A stretch of DNA of 64,000 bases, from assembly GCF_013403865.1 (NCBI RefSeq), contig NZ_JABFDK010000012.1, positions 18,859 to 82,858 on the forward strand, given 5' to 3'. This document shows positions 44,729 through 53,805 of the stretch, piece after piece. The translations under genes were made by a program, and so were the position numbers. Numbering within the stretch: the first letter of the stretch is position 1; every line of letters starts with the position of its first letter. The notes below the pieces were generated by a model. The model was not told where the DNA came from. It searched no databases and worked only from the letters and a program-made list of their open reading frames with translations. This stretch comes from Winogradskyella costae. GTDB taxonomy: Bacteria; Bacteroidota; Bacteroidia; Flavobacteriales; Flavobacteriaceae.

Positions 44729-45877
44729 TTATTTTAAATATGAATTAAAATAGTCTATTGTTGTTTTGATTATCGATTCTCGTGTTGGATTAATGTCGGC
44801 TCCAACTTTTCGCCAATTATGACCTGCGTTTTTTACAATTAATGTGGTTACAGGTGCGCCAACTGTATTCGCTTTTTCTGCCATATAATAAGCGTGTTTT
44901 ACTGGGATAGTGGTGTCCTTATCGCCTTGGATCATTAATAACGGAGCGCTATTTTTATCTAAATAATTAATCGGACTCATTTCCTTATACAGCGCTAATT
45001 TATCTTTAGGTTTGGTATCTGGTTTTGTTATTCTAGCACCAAATCGATCTTTAAAATTGGGGCTATCATCATGATTGAATAAACTGATATCTTCAAAATC
45101 GCAAGGACCATACCAAGATACTCCAGCGACCATGTTATAATTGTAAGAAGCCAAATCAGGATCGCCTTTTAAAGTTTCTGGTGCACTTAATAATAGCATT
45201 TGGGAAATATGACCACCAGCAGAATCTCCAAAAGAGAAAAACCGATTGGCATTAATGCCTAATGTTTCACTGTATTTAGACAAATAACGCATAGCATCTT
45301 TACTGTCTATTACGCAATCTCGCATGGTTGTAGTTCCGTCTTTTTTCCAAAGTCTATAACTCACGGATACCACACAAAATCCTTTTTCTAAAAGTGCTGT
45401 ATGCACAGTTTTAAAAGAAGCATTGGCAGCTCCATGTCGGCTACCTGCTGCCCAGCCACCTCCATGTGTGTATATCACTACGGGTAATTTTTCACCGTCC
45501 TTTAACGTTTTAGGATAATAAATATCTAAGTATAAATCCTCTTCTTCAGTAACTTTATAAAGCACATTTAACTTTCTTTTTCCTTCTGTCTTTAGATACG
45601 GAATATGCTTTTTAGCCGAAAATTCTTCAAAGCTAACTAGGGCATCTCCGTTACTGTCCAATAATTTATTTAAATTTTTCCATAGGCGTTTGTTGTCCTC
45701 CTCTGTAAATTGACCGTCTTTGTTTTCATCTAATCTTTCCCAAGTTTTGTTAATGTAAACATCGCGATACGCTCCGTTGGATTGGTCTTCTGATTGCGCA
45801 ATTCCTTTAAAAAAAGGAAATGTGATACCTAGAATTACTAATGAAACATTAAAATTAAATTTTCTAAATCTTGTCAT
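44729..45877 (-). CDS. Exported alpha/beta-hydrolase esterase with EF-hand pair
   Basis: A 382-residue enzyme with a signal peptide (about 1-27, ending KGIA). Residues about 50-90 hold two EF-hand loops ([12 protein letters not shown] and [12 protein letters not shown]), so calcium binding is likely. The rest is an alpha/beta hydrolase: oxyanion motif HGGG at 138-141, nucleophile Ser219 in FGDSAGGH, acid region [11 protein letters not shown] and catalytic His in KNAGHNW. This is the pattern of the hormone-sensitive-lipase/acetylesterase type. In this setting a carbohydrate de-acetylase on acetylated fucan is the most sensible role. Spacing to its neighbours is 15 and 64 bases in the minus-strand run. 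No substrate can be read from the sequence. Other esterases with the same fold cannot be excluded. Confidence 0.82.
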   Translation of the reverse strand: MTRFRKFNFNVSLVILGITFPFFKGIAQSEDQSNGAYRDVYINKTWERLDENKDGQFTEEDNKRLWKNLNKLLDSNGDALVSFEEFSAKKHIPYLKTEGKRKLNVLYKVTEEEDLYLDIYYPKTLKDGEKLPVVIYTHGGGWAAGSRHGAANASFKTVHTALLEKGFCVVSVSYRLWKKDGTTTMRDCVIDSKDAMRYLSKYSETLGINANRFFSFGDSAGGHISQMLLLSAPETLKGDPDLASYNYNMVAGVSWYGPCDFEDISLFNHDDSPNFKDRFGARITKPDTKPKDKLALYKEMSPINYLDKNSAPLLMIQGDKDTTIPVKHAYYMAEKANTVGAPVTTLIVKNAGHNWRKVGADINPTRESIIKTTIDYFNSYLK

Positions 45878-45892
45878 AACTCTGCTGTATTC

Positions 45893-47389
45893 TTATTTAT
45901 TACTATACCCTTGGCTTTTATAAGTCTCTAAAAGTTGTTCTAATTCTGCTACAACTTCAGGATGTTTGTTATAGAGATTATTCTTTTCTTCAGGATCGTT
46001 TCTCATATCATATAACGTCCCGGGAGCTTCGTTTGGTTTTGGTTCTATAGACCTTGGCTTTGTAAAACCACCTGAACCTAATTCGGGAGTGTATTTCCAC
46101 TTGCCTTTTCTAATGGAGAACACACCAAACATTGAATGATGCACAACGGCTTCTCTAATTGATGTCTCTATATTAGAGGTATAAGCCGGCCAAAGATTAT
46201 AACTATCTTCAGCACCTTTTTCCACGTTAGGTTGATTTAATATACCAGATAAGGTCGCAAACAAATCTGTTGTACACATGAGTTGATTCGATTCCAATCC
46301 TGCAGGAATGACACCTGGCCACTGTGCAATGTATGGCACGCGATGACCTCCTTCGTAAATATCGGCTTTTTGACCTTGGTATATATAATTGGCACGATGC
46401 GCAAATTTTTCTTTATCTCTTTCGGTCCAATTAGAGCCGTTATCAGAAGTCACAATAATTAAGGTGTTATCTAGTTGTCCCGATTCTTCCAATGCAGTAA
46501 CCACGGCGCCTACAGCATCATCTACCATGGTTACAAAATCACCATAATCGCCTGCTTCAGATTTACCAACAGCATCACCTATTGGTAACCAAGGTGTATG
46601 AGGTGCTGTTAATGCAAAATAAAGGAAGAAAGGTTGGTCTTTATTTTTTTGATCATCAATAAAAGAAATCGATTTTTTTGTGAAATTGTCTAAGACTTGA
46701 TCAAAAACAAAATTAGGTGCTTTTTCCCCTGGCCTCCAACTAAGACCGCGACCCTTTCTTTTTACGTTTGTATATTCCGTAGGTAATTCTACAGCTTTTC
46801 CATTTTCGATATATAAATAAGGAGGGATGTCTAATGATGCAGGAATGATATATGAATAGTCAAAGCCTAAATAACTAGGGTCTTTTATGGGTTTACTAAA
46901 ATCGACATTGCTAACTCCGTCTTTTGCTTTTATAATCTTATCTCCATCTTTTGGTTGCATATCTAAACCTATGTGCCATTTTCCAATACATGCTGTGGTA
47001 TAGCCATTACTTTTAAGATAAGAAGCTACTGTTGGCCTGTTTTCTTCTATTAAAGCAGGTTTGTAACCGTTTAAAACCCCTTTTTTTAAGGAACTTCTCC
47101 AGGCATAACGTCCTGTAATGATACCATATCGTGTAGGTGTACAGACAGAAGAATTTGTGTGTGCATCTGTAAAATGAACTCCTTCTGATAACATTTTATC
47201 CATGTGTGGAGTTTGAATTCTGGATTCTGGATTTAATGACGACAGGTCTCCATATCCCATATCATCGGCCAAAATATATACAATATTTGGCGTTGTATTT
47301 TTAGTCGTAACATCTTGTTTTTCGCTAGTGGTTTGAGCCTTACAAGAGGTTATAAAAGCTAAGATGAAAAGGAATCGTAATATGTTCAT
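45893..47389 (-). CDS. S1-family sulfatase (CTPTR active site), lipoprotein
   Basis: A 498-residue sulfatase with a lipoprotein signal (AFITSC, Cys16). Metal pair Asp42-Asp43 in LADDMGYGDL, active-site Cys83 in SSVCTPTRYGIITGRY, later metal motif TSDNGSNWTERDKEK and EGGHRVPYIAQWP. It belongs to the SSVCTP subgroup but has a distinct insertion around NWTERDKEKFAHR where its sisters are shorter, near the likely substrate pocket. Operon position: 15 bases ahead of the esterase and 32 bases after the next sulfatase. Sulfate position is unknown. Confidence 0.93.
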   Translation of the reverse strand: MNILRFLFILAFITSCKAQTTSEKQDVTTKNTTPNIVYILADDMGYGDLSSLNPESRIQTPHMDKMLSEGVHFTDAHTNSSVCTPTRYGIITGRYAWRSSLKKGVLNGYKPALIEENRPTVASYLKSNGYTTACIGKWHIGLDMQPKDGDKIIKAKDGVSNVDFSKPIKDPSYLGFDYSYIIPASLDIPPYLYIENGKAVELPTEYTNVKRKGRGLSWRPGEKAPNFVFDQVLDNFTKKSISFIDDQKNKDQPFFLYFALTAPHTPWLPIGDAVGKSEAGDYGDFVTMVDDAVGAVVTALEESGQLDNTLIIVTSDNGSNWTERDKEKFAHRANYIYQGQKADIYEGGHRVPYIAQWPGVIPAGLESNQLMCTTDLFATLSGILNQPNVEKGAEDSYNLWPAYTSNIETSIREAVVHHSMFGVFSIRKGKWKYTPELGSGGFTKPRSIEPKPNEAPGTLYDMRNDPEEKNNLYNKHPEVVAELEQLLETYKSQGYSNK

Positions 47390-47421
47390 TCGTTCTTTTA
47401 ATATAATTATTGTTGCTTAAA

Positions 47422-49029
47422 TTATTTTTTTAAAGCAAACTTTGCTTGAGGCCATTCTCCTGAAATAGGATCGTTTTTTTGAACTTTTCCAGGTGTACTT
47501 CTGCCGTTTTGTATGTGTTGGATCAGTATGTCTTTTAATTCCTTAACTTTTTCAGGAAATTGATCGGCAACGTTATTTCTCTCTTTGACGTCCTTTTTTA
47601 AATTGTACAGAATTTCTTCCGCAGTAACATCTTTATGTATTTTTGTTTCGCCAGAGGCCATAATACCTGAGTTTGGAGATACAATTAATTTCCAATCTCC
47701 TTTTCTAATCGCAAAAACACCATACTTGTCATGATGAATAGTGGCATCTCTTAAATAATCTCCTTCATTGGTTAATAAAGGCATCATGCTAAAACTATCT
47801 TCGGCCTCATTATCCTTAAAATCATAATCGATAATGTCTGCACATGTTGCCATAAAATCTGTAGTACATATGGTGGCCTCTGAAACCGAATTTGGTTTTA
47901 TTTTTCCTGGCCATTTTACTAAAAATGGGACTCTGTGACCTCCTTCTAAATAACTTCCTTTATAACCACTATATATATAACTTGGACTGTGTTTTTCCTT
48001 TTTTAAAGTTTTTAAATCGTTAGTAGTAGCAAAACCGTTATCGCTAGTAAAGATGACCAATGTGTTTTCGTCAATGCCTTGTGCTTTTAATGTTTCAAAA
48101 ATACGACCCATTAAATCATCTATCATGATTACAAAATCGGCATAAGGACTTTTAATGTCGCTTTGACCTTTCCATGGTGCAATTGGTAACACAGGATTAT
48201 GTGGAGAAGGCAAAGGAATGTACATAAAAAAAGGTTGGTCTCTATTGGCATTTTCCTTAATGAAAGCAATAGATTTATCTACAACATTTGGTAGTACGTC
48301 TTCATGTTTAAAATCATCCGCAATATCTCCTCTAATCCAAGTGGCATATGGTGATTGTTTTTTGGTTTGAGCCGAAATTCCTGTTGGTACCATAGTGGCC
48401 TTATTATTTTCTATATACACAAAAGGTGGCATGTTTAGGGATGCTGAAATCATATATGAATAATCGAAGCCCATATCATTAGGTCCAAACTTTAAAGGTT
48501 GACTATAATCAATAGCCTTAAAATTTAAACGATCTGATGTCTCTGAAAAATGATCAAACTCTTTGCTGTTGTTTTTCATTGTCCAGTTTAAACCCAAATG
48601 CCATTTTCCAATACTTGCTGTTTTATAGCCCTTATTTTTTAGCATCTGTGCCACTGTTAATCTGTTTTTCTGAATTAAACTAGGTGAATTTCCCCAAGTC
48701 ACAAATTCTTTTAATGGCGTACGCCAATTGTATCTTCCAGTTAAGATGCCGTATCGTGTTGGTGTACACACAGAAGAAGAGGTATGTGCATCTGTAAACT
48801 GCATACCTTCTTTACCCATTTGATCTAAATGAGGTGTTTGTATTTTACTGTTTTCGTTATAAATACTTAAATCTCCAATACCCAAATCATCGGCCAAAAT
48901 GTATATGATATTTGGCTTTTGGGGTTTTGGTTCTTCTGTAGTATCGTTATTATCAAAACTGGTAAGCATAAAAAGTGAAGCTAATAATAAGCTACTAATT
49001 ATAAGTATTTGAGTTGTTTTAGTTTTCAT
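47422..49029 (-). CDS. S1-family sulfatase (CTPTR active site), SSVCTP group
   Basis: A 535-residue exported sulfatase. The N-terminus has a hydrophobic signal (ILIISSLLLASLFMLTSF) with no clear lipobox, so it may be cleaved or stay as an anchor. Metal pair Asp47-Asp48 in LADDLGIGDL, active-site Cys88 in SSVCTPTRYGILTGRYNWR, later motif TSDNGFATTND and EGGHRVPFLVKWPG. It ends with the shared GRSTPGKVQKND segment. It is only eight bases from the GH29 fucosidase gene upstream, so the two are tightly co-transcribed and probably act in sequence on one oligosaccharide. Confidence 0.93.
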   Translation of the reverse strand: MKTKTTQILIISSLLLASLFMLTSFDNNDTTEEPKPQKPNIIYILADDLGIGDLSIYNENSKIQTPHLDQMGKEGMQFTDAHTSSSVCTPTRYGILTGRYNWRTPLKEFVTWGNSPSLIQKNRLTVAQMLKNKGYKTASIGKWHLGLNWTMKNNSKEFDHFSETSDRLNFKAIDYSQPLKFGPNDMGFDYSYMISASLNMPPFVYIENNKATMVPTGISAQTKKQSPYATWIRGDIADDFKHEDVLPNVVDKSIAFIKENANRDQPFFMYIPLPSPHNPVLPIAPWKGQSDIKSPYADFVIMIDDLMGRIFETLKAQGIDENTLVIFTSDNGFATTNDLKTLKKEKHSPSYIYSGYKGSYLEGGHRVPFLVKWPGKIKPNSVSEATICTTDFMATCADIIDYDFKDNEAEDSFSMMPLLTNEGDYLRDATIHHDKYGVFAIRKGDWKLIVSPNSGIMASGETKIHKDVTAEEILYNLKKDVKERNNVADQFPEKVKELKDILIQHIQNGRSTPGKVQKNDPISGEWPQAKFALKK

Positions 49030-49036
49030 AATTATT

Positions 49037-50905
49037 CTAATTGTTTTTTAAAGTTACTTCAATAACATAACCTAAGGCATCTGTAGGTATATCTGTTACT
49101 GTAGTTTGTAAGCCGTTTTCATTTTGATCCCAACTAAGAGCTTTTTCGCTTCCTAATAGTTTTACTTGTTCAATATCTCCTTCACTTTCTTTTAATGATT
49201 TTATTAGAATCTCTCCTTCTGTATTGGTGAGTGAAATAGCGTAAACCTTGTTTCCTTTAGCAGTAAACCAAAAATCTTTAGATGTAAAATCTCTTTTGAA
49301 ACCTTTGGCAGCTCTATGACCTGTGCCATCTAATAATGTTTCTTCTTGGCCTTCGTTTGGTGTTTTCCAACGGGTTGTTCCGTAAACAGCATCTGCATTT
49401 TTATGAATCCATTTTCCCATCTCACGTAGGTTTTCTGCACTAGTTTCTGGTACGTGTCCTTTTCCATCAGGACCTATATTTAATAGGTAGTTTCCACCTT
49501 TAGATAGAATATCGACAAAGTAGTAGAGTAGTTCTTTTGGACTTTTCCAGTCTTCATCATAGGATTTATAACCCCAAGAATTATTCGTAGTACCACAAGT
49601 TTCCCAATACTTTTCTAGGGTTTCTGAAGCCGAAGGAATCTTATTATCTCCTGCATCTAAATAATCACCAAATGCATAACCCACTCTTCGGTTAACTAAA
49701 ACGTTCGGATTGTTATCATAAACGAGTTTATAAAACTGAAAGGCTTGTGCTTCTGTAGTAAAACCTGTGCCATCAAACCAAATTAAACGCAGTTCAGGTA
49801 ACATGGTTAGTAATTCTTTTATTTGTGGATAGGCTTTGTTTTCCAGATATGATTCATGTGTGTTTTCACTTGGATCCCATAAATTTTTACCATTTGGGTG
49901 TGTATAAATCCCTAAAGAATCGTTTACTTTTTTGACGTTCTTGTAATTCCCATCGGTGCCATCCATCCAATCATTACCATGAGAATAGTAGACTCCGAAA
50001 TCTATACCTTCTTCTAAACAAGCGTTATAAAGTTCTTTTATGATGTCTGCTTTGTAAGGCGTGGCGTCAACCATATCAAATTCAGAATGTTTAGAATTAA
50101 ACAAGGCAAAGCCATCATGATGTTTTGAAGTGATGACGATGTATTTCATACCAACATCCTTAGCTAATTTTACTACATTTTGAGCAAAGGATTTATCTGG
50201 GTTAAAGTTTTTGGCTAATGCTCTGTAGTCTTCTCTAGGAATTTGAAACGCATGCATTAACCATTCTGCTACTTTTGGTCCTGGATATGGAGCATCGTTA
50301 ATTTTAGTGCCTTTCCATAGGCCTCCAGCTTGTGAATATAATCCCCAATGAATAAACATGCCGAGTTTGGCTTCTTTAAACCGTTTTAATGCTTCTTGTT
50401 TTTCCTTGGATTGGTGCATGGCTAACCATTCTTGATGATACTTACCAGAACCAATAGGTTTTTTATAATGTGGAATTATTCTTAAGCTTTTAAAATCGGC
50501 TTCAGTCGTTATAGAAAGTGTCTGTTTTTCTGTGTTTTTTATTGAGAATATGTTTTTGAATTCTGAAACTATGTCATTCGAATTAATAACGTAGTTTTTC
50601 AATAAGGATGCTTCAAATTCTTGTTCACCTATTTTTATTTTTACAGATTCATTATTTTTAAAGGATGCTTCAGTTGAAACCATTTGAAGTACATAATCTG
50701 AAGGGGTTTTTACCTCAAAAGTCCAAGAAAATGTATGTCCTTCTTTAGTTGCATCTGTTTTGTCTAATACGATCCAATTATCAGTTTGATTGAAACGCTT
50801 GTTTTCAGATACATTAGCTTTTTCTTTTGTTGTACAGCTATATTGTACGATTAAGGCTATAAAGAGCGAACATATAAGTACTGTGTTGATTTTTAATCCC
50901 TTCAT
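49037..50905 (-). CDS. GH29 alpha-L-fucosidase with N-terminal beta module, lipoprotein
   Basis: A 622-residue enzyme that removes alpha-L-fucose with a retaining mechanism. Lipoprotein signal with Cys24 (VQYSC). Residues about 40-150 form an extra beta-rich module. The GH29 barrel has RFKEAKLGMFIHWGLYSQ (175 on), ITSKHHDGFALFNSKHSEFD with the HHDGFA motif (262-267), FGVYYSHGNDWMDG and the nucleophile Asp378 in LIWFDGTG. It continues with SWGYKSYDEDWKSP and a C-terminal beta domain. All usual GH29 landmarks are intact. The N-terminal module may aid binding. It lies between the mutarotase-like gene (two bases) and a sulfatase (seven bases), a strong sign of translational coupling. Linkage preference (alpha-1,2/1,3/1,4) is unknown. 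Confidence 0.93.
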   Translation of the reverse strand: MKGLKINTVLICSLFIALIVQYSCTTKEKANVSENKRFNQTDNWIVLDKTDATKEGHTFSWTFEVKTPSDYVLQMVSTEASFKNNESVKIKIGEQEFEASLLKNYVINSNDIVSEFKNIFSIKNTEKQTLSITTEADFKSLRIIPHYKKPIGSGKYHQEWLAMHQSKEKQEALKRFKEAKLGMFIHWGLYSQAGGLWKGTKINDAPYPGPKVAEWLMHAFQIPREDYRALAKNFNPDKSFAQNVVKLAKDVGMKYIVITSKHHDGFALFNSKHSEFDMVDATPYKADIIKELYNACLEEGIDFGVYYSHGNDWMDGTDGNYKNVKKVNDSLGIYTHPNGKNLWDPSENTHESYLENKAYPQIKELLTMLPELRLIWFDGTGFTTEAQAFQFYKLVYDNNPNVLVNRRVGYAFGDYLDAGDNKIPSASETLEKYWETCGTTNNSWGYKSYDEDWKSPKELLYYFVDILSKGGNYLLNIGPDGKGHVPETSAENLREMGKWIHKNADAVYGTTRWKTPNEGQEETLLDGTGHRAAKGFKRDFTSKDFWFTAKGNKVYAISLTNTEGEILIKSLKESEGDIEQVKLLGSEKALSWDQNENGLQTTVTDIPTDALGYVIEVTLKNN

Positions 50906-50907
50906 GA

Positions 50908-52125
50908 TTATAACGATTTTATAATAACATCTAAGCTTACACCTAAAGTGGCTTTTGCAATGGTATTTAATTCGTGTTCATCGCCTTTTAAATGCATCGT
51001 AGTTTGGATATGAACCATGGTTTCATTTGGTTGTAATGCTGCCGCTGGTGATGAGGTTTCTAACTCATAAAATGGTCCCATTGGCGGAACACCTGGTTCT
51101 GGAGAACCATCATTATAAGCATTTATGACATCTCCTGCAAAAGGTTCTTCTTGGTGCTCCCATGCTGAATTCACATAGCCATGAGGCGCTTCTTGTGTAT
51201 TATAAGTCACCAAAGTCAAAACTTTACCTAATGCATCATAGCTTCCAGCAATTCCTTTTGAGCGTTTTGAGTTGACACCAATTTTACTCCGTTTGGTCCC
51301 ATCTCCCTTAAAATACAATACATCCTCTTTTATTTCTAAATAGTCTTTAGGCACCTTACCAAAATAGGTGTCATTTACTTTTTGTCCTAACACAGTTCCT
51401 TTTCCCTCTTTAAAAGGAATAATCATAGTCGTTTCTGGTGAGGGGTTATACATTCCTAAAATCCATATAGAGGGTAAACCCGTTTCTGGTAGCCATGGTT
51501 GATCACCAATATTTGTAAGTTGATTATTGGTTTGGTAGCCTACAAACTCAATGTTTTCGGAAAACGGTGTTCTCAGGGTATTTTCAATGGATGCTTTATT
51601 TAAAATAGAAATGGAACGTCCAATACCCATTTTAAAAATTGTTCCACTTTTATTTATGAGTTCACAATGGTGTTCAAACGTCGCCGAATGATCAGTATGA
51701 GAAACCAAGGTAAAAGCCTCTGTATCTATTACTGCAGGAGTTTTCCAGTTTGAAAATTCAAAATCGTCTTCTGGTTTAAAAAAGAGCGAAAACTGACCTC
51801 CTTCAGGACCTAACCAAAAACGTTCTTCACCTCCGAATACATAAATCTGATTTTCTAAGCGACCCTCACGTTCTTCTTCTGAAAGAAAACCAGCTTCAAT
51901 AACTTTTTTGTTAATCCACCCAAAACCTTCGCCTTCAGTTACATTTGTAGTGCTCGTCATAACACGTCCTTGAAATTGAGGTGCAATAACTACAGCACTC
52001 TGTCCTTCTTGCAAAACAATAATATCGGTATGTTTTTTTAGAAAGGTGAGGTCTTTAGAAAAACCGTGGTCTTTTTTCATAGTATCAATCATAGTTTTAG
52101 AATGGTTGTGTCCTGATAAATTCAT
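50908..52125 (-). CDS. Mutarotase-like beta-sandwich protein, DUF6786-like
   Basis: A cytoplasmic-looking protein of about 405 residues with no signal peptide, in a run of exported enzymes. The frame opens with a TTG at 52182; the first ATG is at 52125 and I use it, though the 57 bases before it look like coding sequence. Landmarks: VLQEGQSAVVIAPQFQGRVM, EGEGFGWIN, FGGEERFWLGPEGGQFSLFF, GIGRSISIL and PPMGPFYELETSSPAAAL. The FWLGPEGG segment and the closing ELETSSPAA are of the kind found in galactose-mutarotase-like proteins of Bacteroidota; I think this is the group named DUF6786, from memory. A sugar epimerase, or a sugar-binding protein, is possible. It is two bases from the GH29 gene. The gap to the sulfatase upstream is 158 bases, larger than the rest of the run. 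Confidence 0.65.
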   Translation of the reverse strand: MNLSGHNHSKTMIDTMKKDHGFSKDLTFLKKHTDIIVLQEGQSAVVIAPQFQGRVMTSTTNVTEGEGFGWINKKVIEAGFLSEEEREGRLENQIYVFGGEERFWLGPEGGQFSLFFKPEDDFEFSNWKTPAVIDTEAFTLVSHTDHSATFEHHCELINKSGTIFKMGIGRSISILNKASIENTLRTPFSENIEFVGYQTNNQLTNIGDQPWLPETGLPSIWILGMYNPSPETTMIIPFKEGKGTVLGQKVNDTYFGKVPKDYLEIKEDVLYFKGDGTKRSKIGVNSKRSKGIAGSYDALGKVLTLVTYNTQEAPHGYVNSAWEHQEEPFAGDVINAYNDGSPEPGVPPMGPFYELETSSPAAALQPNETMVHIQTTMHLKGDEHELNTIAKATLGVSLDVIIKSL

Positions 52126-52283
52126 TAGAATCTCAAATCGTTTTGCTACGAGATAAAAATTTTCAAGGTTACTAATTTGCAATTTCTTTTAGATTAACCT
52201 CATATCTAATTCAACCTAAAAGATATCTCTTTTAAATAAATAGATCATTTTAGATGCGCTAGAAATCATGACATTTCAGCTTT

Positions 52284-53777
52284 TTATTTTTTTTCGGCAA
52301 TCCCATTATTCGGACTCCAATTCGGAATCCCTTGGGCTTCTAGTTGCTCATAATATTTGGTATGTAATGGTTGTTGTTTTACGCGCTTTCTGTTTTCGTT
52401 TATCATAAGTGGAGTAGAGGCCGACCACCAGTTGTTATAAGGTTGTTGAAATTTGGCTATCACATCAGGATGTTTTGAAGCCACATTTTCGCGCTCTTCA
52501 GGATCATTACTAATATCGTATAACTCTTCATTATTTACAAAACGCCATTGTTGACTTCTAACCGCCATTTTAGTGTATTTGGCTTCGTTGACCATTCCGG
52601 TTTTCCAGCGCCCGCAATGCACAAATAGCAAACGGTCTTCCCAATTTGTCGCTGTATTTTCTAATAAAGGGATTAATGACAAGCCTTCTAAAGGCTGCAT
52701 TGTTTCTGGTAGCTTAGCTCCAGTTAATTCCGCAAAGGTCGGGTATAAATCTAAGTGTGCGGTAAGTTGATTAATGTCTTTTCCTTCGGTTAAAACACCT
52801 TTCCAATACAAGAAAAGCGGCACATGATCGCCACCTTCGTTCGGTGAGTTTTTTCCACCTTTAAGATTAGCATTAAAATGTTTTACCTTTTCTCCATTTA
52901 AAGTGCCTCTTAAATGTGTGGCCCCATTATCTGTGGTAAAAATGACTAGCGTATTGTCTAAGGCATCCCATTCGTCAAGTTTGTTCATCAATCTTCCGAA
53001 GTTGTCATCGATGTTTTCAATCATGCCATATCTACTGGCAGTGCCTTCATCATAGCCTAATTCTAAAAAACGTTTTTTATAGTTTTCAGGAGCTACCAAA
53101 GGAGCATGTGGCGCATTTAATGAGAGATACGTAAAGAAAGGTGTTTCTGTAATAATCTGTTCTTTTGTCCAAGCCAGAGCAGCATCGAAAAACACATCCG
53201 TACAAAAGCCTTTGGTTTTTACAATGGTTTTATTGTGAAGTAAAACATTATCAAAATAAACATTGTCTTTATTCGGTGGGAAATCTCCTAAACTTACTTG
53301 GCCAATACCACCACCTCCATGCATTAAAACTTCGTTAAACCCTCTGTTTTGTGGTAGATAGTCTTCAGCATCTCCTAAATGCCATTTCCCAAAAAGTCCG
53401 GTTTTGTAGCCTGCAGATTGCAAGGCTTGAGGCAGCGTGTACACATCCAAAGCCATGCGTTCGCGCTCTAGAATCGTATGGGTAACCCCAACTCTAAATT
53501 CATGACGACCACTTAGTATAGCAGCGCGTGTTGGAGCGCAAGTAGGACTTACATGGTATTCTGTAAATCGTATTGATTTTTCATAGAAAGCATCAATATT
53601 TGGAGTCTTTACAACCTCATTTCCCATGCACGACAAATCGCCCATGCCTTGATCATCTGTCATTACAAAGATGATATTGGGCCTACTATTTTTTAACGTA
53701 TTAGTATTTTCTTGAGCATAGCCCATTTGTAAAAAAAATAGGAAACACAAACAAAAGTTGGTAACTGTATTTTTCAT
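52284..53777 (-). CDS. S1-family sulfatase (CAPTR active site), DDQG group
   Basis: A sulfatase of about 497 residues. The frame opens at 53801 (MLMMKIGI), but the ATG at 53777 gives a normal signal peptide (CLCFLFFLQMGYAQ), so I prefer it. Metal pair Asp41-Asp42 in TDDQGMGDLSCMGN, active-site Cys80 in PTCAPTRAAILSG, later motif TTDNGATHLRG and GGKNSPNEGGDHVPLF. It has neither the GWQD tail domain nor the GRSTPG end, so it forms a fourth subgroup. It closes with a proline/asparagine-rich end NWSPNNGIAEKK. It sits 28 bases after the sulfatase at 53806. Its sulfate target is probably different from that of its neighbours; that is an inference from sequence distance only. Confidence 0.92.
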   Translation of the reverse strand: MKNTVTNFCLCFLFFLQMGYAQENTNTLKNSRPNIIFVMTDDQGMGDLSCMGNEVVKTPNIDAFYEKSIRFTEYHVSPTCAPTRAAILSGRHEFRVGVTHTILERERMALDVYTLPQALQSAGYKTGLFGKWHLGDAEDYLPQNRGFNEVLMHGGGGIGQVSLGDFPPNKDNVYFDNVLLHNKTIVKTKGFCTDVFFDAALAWTKEQIITETPFFTYLSLNAPHAPLVAPENYKKRFLELGYDEGTASRYGMIENIDDNFGRLMNKLDEWDALDNTLVIFTTDNGATHLRGTLNGEKVKHFNANLKGGKNSPNEGGDHVPLFLYWKGVLTEGKDINQLTAHLDLYPTFAELTGAKLPETMQPLEGLSLIPLLENTATNWEDRLLFVHCGRWKTGMVNEAKYTKMAVRSQQWRFVNNEELYDISNDPEERENVASKHPDVIAKFQQPYNNWWSASTPLMINENRKRVKQQPLHTKYYEQLEAQGIPNWSPNNGIAEKK

Positions 53778-53805
53778 GATTCCTATTTTCATCATCAACA
53801 TTTTA

